From assembly GCA_002491905.1 (NCBI GenBank), contig DKWV01000033.1, forward strand, positions 39,692 to 48,568: DNA of 8,877 nt, in the 5' to 3' direction. Source of the DNA: Lachnospiraceae bacterium UBA7143. Lineage in GTDB: Bacteria > Bacillota > Clostridia > Lachnospirales > Lachnospiraceae. The translations under genes were made by a program, and so were the position numbers. The notes under the pieces were generated by a model. That model ran no database searches and was not told the DNA's origin. It was given only the letters and a program-made list of their open reading frames with translations. Of the stretch, positions 6,154-8,877 are shown piece after piece. The number at the start of each line of letters is the position of its first letter. Within the stretch, counting starts at the first letter, position 1.

Positions 6154-8052
6154 TTATAATTTCTTCCGCTCTTTCTTATTTTCATACATCTTTTCATCCG
6201 CTTCCTTCATGAGTGCCTCGTAGTCTACGGACTGCCCGGTCAGACAGTAACCGAAGGAAAAGCGGAGCGGCACCTGTACCTGACCGTTCAGGGTGGCGAA
6301 GCTGTGGTTCTGTAAGTCTGTCAGAACAGCAAGTGCGTCCGACAGTTCCTGTTCACTGCCGTACCGATATAAGAACAGTATGAACTCATCTCCGCCGAGT
6401 CTGGCGGATACGCAGCTCTTAGGGCCGAAATCGCGAAACAGGGCGGCAATCTCACGCAGATAGGCGTCTCCCGCATCGTGGCCGTGGGTATCGTTGATTG
6501 TCTTCAGGTTATCCGCGTCAATCATGACCACCGCGCTGTGGCCGAGTGATTCCGGCTCGCCAAACAGCGTGGAAAGCCTGATTTCCAGACCACGGCGGTT
6601 GTAAAGGCCGGTCAGCGTATCGTAGTCCCGTTCAGCTTCTATTTTCCGGCGTTTCCTGATATCCTCTGTCACATCAATGATGACGCCGAATATTTCATTG
6701 TCTTTATCCAGTTCCTCCAGTTTCACATACTGATCTTTCAGCGCGAACACATTGGTTTCATCGGCAACGGGGTTGCTGCGGAGTCTGGAGATAAACGATT
6801 GGAAACTTGTGTAGTCTGAGGACAGTTTTTCCGCTTCCGCCGGTTCCAGGGCGAGGATGCGGGGAATATGCTGGGTAAACCGAACCCGTCTCATATGACG
6901 GTTATATTCATATACGCCGATATACATGTTTGTTTTGCTAAGAACATATGACATCTTCTGGTTGTTGTCCAAAAGACTCTGTTTCATTCTATTGATATAG
7001 CTGCTCAGCTCCGAAAACTCTACGCTGCTTTGAATATCAACAATCTCATCCAGATTCCCCTGGGCGATGCTGTGCAGTTTCCCGTTTATATTTTGAATGC
7101 CTTCGACCACATACTGGTTCATGTAGCGGGTGACAACATAGGACAGAATCATGGCGATGGTGATCAGACAGACTGCAAGCGCGGCAGTGTTGGAGGGAAT
7201 GCGTTGGTAGAGATCTTTACAGGCGAGGATGCGGCCAATATAATTTTCACCGGCCTCTTTGAACACGCAGTGGGATCTTTCGCCGTTCACATTCGCATGG
7301 AAGCCCTTCTCATGAGTAGTGAGCGCATCGAGGCTCAGCCCGGTTTCCGAAAGATTTTTGCCGACGCAGGACAGGTCGGTGGAGCCGACTATCTCACCGG
7401 TTTCTTTGTTGACGGCATAATAGTTGGCATCAGGGTTGACACGCAGCAGAGAAAAGATATAGGAGAGCTCGTTTTTTTCGGTAACTTTCAGTACATTCAC
7501 CGGTTCCATCCCTACCTGGACAATAAATTCTCCGCTTTTACTCCAGAGGGCGGAGTACTGCATCATCTTTGCTTCCGCCGTGTTGGGCGTGATCTCCTGG
7601 ACAAGGCGCAGGGATTTGTCTGTGAGCATGGGCTTGAAAAACATCATCTGTTCGCCGGAGTCAAAGGTAAAATCATAGTATTCCGGGTGTGTTCCCGCAT
7701 AAATACGGCCAGTGGTATCAAATATGTGGATTTCGTCGACCTCCATAAGACTGGCAATTTTTTTCAGTTCTTCCACGCTGTCTAAGACGAAAGGATTGTC
7801 TTCAATAATATAGGCGATTGCCTCCGCGTTATGCAGACAGGTCTGACGGTATGCCTCTCTGGTTTCGGCCAGCTCTTCCTGATTCTGTTCCAGAAGCTGC
7901 TCAATCTGGCGGAATGTTTCCGTGGCAGTTTCGTAAGCCCGTGTCCGCTCGTGTACGATCTGGAAATACAGGATCAGGGCTAAAATGGCGATTACGAGGA
8001 GAAGAGTAACAGTACGCATGTATCGGCTGATTATATTTCTGAGAGTCTGCAT
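6154..8052 (-). CDS. Membrane-bound sensory diguanylate cyclase (sensor-HAMP-PAS-like-GGDEF)
   Basis: The product should make cyclic di-GMP from two GTP at the inner face of the membrane in response to an external signal. From the start I chose it is 632 aa. TM1 spans about 14-33. An extracytoplasmic sensor (about 34-285) begins with a long helix and contains a Cache/PAS-like stretch (VDEIHIFDTTGRIYAGT at 105-121). TM2 is about 288-308, then a HAMP-like segment (309-362, with IAQGNLDEIVD), a PAS-like domain (370-466) and GGDEF (470-632). Within GGDEF are DTLTGLYNRRG (478-488), metal site D512 in MIDADNLKTIND, and an intact LGGDEF at 552-557. The position expected for the inhibitory RxxD I-site reads PKSC, so product inhibition there is probably absent. 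No EAL domain. RBS AGGAGA (8063-8058) lies 5 nt from ATG 8052; a longer frame from TTG 8163 lacks an RBS and starts in the promoter. It converges with lysS and diverges from the surface protein at 8341. Confidence 0.93.
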   Translation of the reverse strand: MQTLRNIISRYMRTVTLLLVIAILALILYFQIVHERTRAYETATETFRQIEQLLEQNQEELAETREAYRQTCLHNAEAIAYIIEDNPFVLDSVEELKKIASLMEVDEIHIFDTTGRIYAGTHPEYYDFTFDSGEQMMFFKPMLTDKSLRLVQEITPNTAEAKMMQYSALWSKSGEFIVQVGMEPVNVLKVTEKNELSYIFSLLRVNPDANYYAVNKETGEIVGSTDLSCVGKNLSETGLSLDALTTHEKGFHANVNGERSHCVFKEAGENYIGRILACKDLYQRIPSNTAALAVCLITIAMILSYVVTRYMNQYVVEGIQNINGKLHSIAQGNLDEIVDIQSSVEFSELSSYINRMKQSLLDNNQKMSYVLSKTNMYIGVYEYNRHMRRVRFTQHIPRILALEPAEAEKLSSDYTSFQSFISRLRSNPVADETNVFALKDQYVKLEELDKDNEIFGVIIDVTEDIRKRRKIEAERDYDTLTGLYNRRGLEIRLSTLFGEPESLGHSAVVMIDADNLKTINDTHGHDAGDAYLREIAALFRDFGPKSCVSARLGGDEFILFLYRYGSEQELSDALAVLTDLQNHSFATLNGQVQVPLRFSFGYCLTGQSVDYEALMKEADEKMYENKKERKKL

Positions 8053-8057
8053 GGATG

Positions 8058-8063
8058 TCTCCT
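8058..8063 (-). promoter_or_regulatory. Ribosome binding site fixing the start of the diguanylate cyclase
   Basis: AGGAGA on the minus strand, 5 nt before the ATG at 8052-8050. It supports a 632-aa product over the 669-aa frame that opens with TTG at 8163. Confidence 0.85.
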
Positions 8064-8133
8064 TTTTCTGCCTGATGTTGGCCAGATAAATTGGTTTACA
8101 TAACACTAAAAGCAAGGCGATAAAACTGAAAAT

Positions 8134-8163
8134 AAGATACAATATGTATTGGAAAGGTGTCAA
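8134..8163 (-). promoter_or_regulatory. Candidate promoter of the diguanylate cyclase gene
   Basis: On the minus strand, TTGACA (8163-8158, exact consensus) is followed after 18 nt by TATCTT (8139-8134, four of six consensus bases). Transcription would start near 8127 and give a leader of about 75 nt. A small dyad, ATACA-ATA-TGTAT (8137-8149), lies in the spacer where a repressor could bind. The -10 box is weak, so a regulator may be needed; the -35 box is persuasive. Confidence 0.5.
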
Positions 8164-8245
8164 GGTAAAAATGCATACCGCTCAAAAGATGAATGGATTT
8201 GCGAAGAAACTGTTTATCGTGCAGATGGAAAAGCAGGAGTGATAC

Positions 8246-8274
8246 TTGCTTTGGGGGTATAGGGGTGGTAAACT
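8246..8274 (+). promoter_or_regulatory. Weak candidate promoter for the surface-protein gene
   Basis: TTGCTT (8246-8251), a 17-nt spacer, then TAAACT (8269-8274) preceded by TGG (8266-8268), which gives an extended -10. Each hexamer departs from consensus (three and four of six matches). TACAAT at 8305-8310 is a better -10 on its own but has no partner at the right distance. The true start could use either. Confidence 0.3.
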
Positions 8275-8340
8275 GAATTGGTAGAAGGATCTTGTGGGAA
8301 TGGTTACAATATTATGTCATAAGAGGGATAGAGGAGAAAA

Positions 8341-8475
8341 ATGTGCTTCGGAAAAGAACGATCTAAATTTGGCAGGAGAGCGAAAAGACTGTATCTGAAT
8401 AAGAAATCATGCACGGCGATGTTCTTAGCTGCGGCGCTTGTGTTTACTTCAGTTGACGGAATACAAGTGCGTGCC
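8341..8475 (+). other. Signal peptide of the surface protein
   Basis: Residues 1-45: about nine Lys/Arg before residue 23, a hydrophobic stretch through 38, then a polar region ending VRA just before EEE. This fits a Sec signal peptide cut after A45. The N-region is longer than usual, as in many Gram-positive surface proteins. Confidence 0.75.
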
Positions 8476-8877
8476 GAGGAAGAGCCGGAGGCGGTGTCGG
8501 TGTCGGGGAACGGTCTGGACGGAAGGGAAACTGAACCGTCTGTACCGCAGGAGGATTCCTATGTCAGGACGCTGGCTGGAGCTGTTATTATCACGTCCTT
8601 TGAGCCGCTTTCGGAGGAGGTTTCGCGGATAGAGCTGGAGGAGCGGGAGACACTTGAAGAGGTGGTTAAGCGTATGCCAGCAGAACTGACGGCATATGCC
8701 GATGCCTATGAGACGGAGGACACTGGCGAAGGCGGAGAAGACAGTTCCGGCGGTGACGGAACGGGCGAAGGCGGGGAAGACAATCCCGGCGGTGACGGAA
8801 CGGGCGAAGGCGGGGAAGACAATCCCGGCGGTGACGGAACGGGTGAAGGCGGGGAAGACAATCCCGGCGGTGACGGA
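8341..8877 (+). CDS. Secreted or surface protein with acidic tandem repeats, cut off by the window end
   Basis: The frame is open for 179 codons to the last base, with no stop. A strongly basic N-region (residues 1-22) and a hydrophobic core (24-38, CTAMFLAAALVF) form a long signal peptide with a likely cut after VRA (43-45). The mature part starts acidic; residues 82-119 (IITSFEPLSEEV to AELTAY) resemble segments I recall from large Lachnospiraceae wall proteins. From residue 128 four copies of a 13-residue unit, TGEGGEDNPGGDG, run to the edge; the first is a variant with SSG in place of NPG. Each unit has net charge about -4, consistent with a flexible spacer. RBS GAGGAG (8331-8336) lies 4 nt before the ATG. 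The missing part decides its function; a sorting signal or binding domain would be expected downstream but is not seen. An adhesin role is inference. Confidence 0.85.
   Translation, partial: MCFGKERSKFGRRAKRLYLNKKSCTAMFLAAALVFTSVDGIQVRAEEEPEAVSVSGNGLDGRETEPSVPQEDSYVRTLAGAVIITSFEPLSEEVSRIELEERETLEEVVKRMPAELTAYADAYETEDTGEGGEDSSGGDGTGEGGEDNPGGDGTGEGGEDNPGGDGTGEGGEDNPGGDG
8722..8877 (+). repeat. In-frame 39-bp tandem repeat array (four copies to the window edge)
   Basis: Copies lie at 8722-8760, 8761-8799, 8800-8838 and 8839-8877. Copies 2 and 3 are identical, copy 4 differs by one silent base (GGC to GGT), and copy 1 differs at four positions. The unit is 13 codons, so gain or loss of copies keeps the frame. 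The array fills the window to its last base, so its real length is unknown. Confidence 0.95.

Larger units (their letters stand above)
8053..8340. promoter_or_regulatory. Divergent control region between cyclase and surface-protein genes
   Basis: This 288-bp gene-free stretch carries the minus-strand promoter and RBS of the cyclase and the plus-strand start signals of the surface protein. It is more AT-rich than the flanking genes. A 23-codon frame at 8171-8242 is the only notable open frame and lacks a convincing RBS. A perfect 11-bp palindrome, TTATG-T-CATAA, lies at 8312-8322, just upstream of the surface-protein RBS. I see no riboswitch-like long leader, no tRNA and no terminator here. 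Confidence 0.6.

Noticed and set aside
7030..7785. A 251-codon open frame on the plus strand within the cyclase gene
   Set aside because: It is antisense to the sensor region of a well-supported cyclase, has no RBS, and its sequence mirrors the real gene's codons.
8053..8163. Longer N-terminus of the cyclase from TTG at 8163
   Set aside because: It has no RBS, and its TTG-ACA codons form the exact -35 hexamer of the likely promoter. The ATG at 8052 has a strong AGGAGA. The extension does add a hydrophobic run, so an extra membrane segment is not wholly excluded.
8171..8242. A 23-codon frame on the plus strand in the divergent region
   Set aside because: Only a weak AAGG precedes it, no family is recognised, and it overlaps no transcript signal I trust. 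It may be a decayed gene fragment.
8275..8340. GEMM (c-di-GMP) riboswitch ahead of the surface gene
   Set aside because: I see no conserved GEMM core, and the leader from the candidate promoter is only about 60 nt.
8722..8877. CRISPR-like direct repeats
   Set aside because: The copies are back to back without spacers, are in frame within a signal-peptide protein, and have no cas genes nearby.

Overview
The window reads as a chromosomal segment of a Gram-positive anaerobe of the Clostridia, most likely Lachnospiraceae (Clostridium cluster XIVa). This rests on the gene set and order (birA, a small Lachnospiraceae-type protein, dusB, an unknown gene, greA, lysS), on strong AGGAG-type ribosome binding sites, on a lysyl-tRNA synthetase carrying a C-terminal HD domain, and on a GC-leaning codon choice that produces many long antisense shadow ORFs. 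No genus is claimed.

Positions 1-3356 hold a same-strand housekeeping cluster: birA (biotin ligase/repressor), a 114-residue protein of unknown function (probably DUF6145), dusB (tRNA dihydrouridine synthase) and a 283-residue protein I do not recognise. A near-consensus promoter (TTGACA, 17-nt spacer, TATGAT) lies inside the last codons of that unknown gene and should start a second transcription unit, greA-lysS. Its leader of about 115 nt is GC-rich, has several mutually exclusive stems and looks like a dispersed repeat. The lysS product is 711 residues: a complete class II LysRS followed by a lysine-rich linker and an HD-superfamily domain with all its metal-ligand positions intact. A strong 12-bp stem terminator with a T tract closes the unit at 6109-6145.

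Positions 6154-8052 (minus strand, convergent with lysS) encode a two-TM membrane diguanylate cyclase: extracytoplasmic sensor, HAMP-like segment, PAS-like segment and GGDEF. Its start is set by a strong RBS at 8058-8063. The longer reading frame back to 8163 begins in what looks like the promoter's own -35 box.

Positions 8053-8340 are a divergent control region of 288 bp. From 8341 a secreted or surface protein begins, with a signal peptide, a short folded segment and then four 13-residue acidic Gly-rich tandem repeats. The last copy ends exactly at the last base of the window, so the gene is cut off. The pairing of a c-di-GMP synthase with a divergent repeat-bearing surface protein, the LysRS-HD fusion, and the structured greA leader are the most interesting points. 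I see no mobile element, CRISPR array, tRNA, rRNA or known riboswitch.
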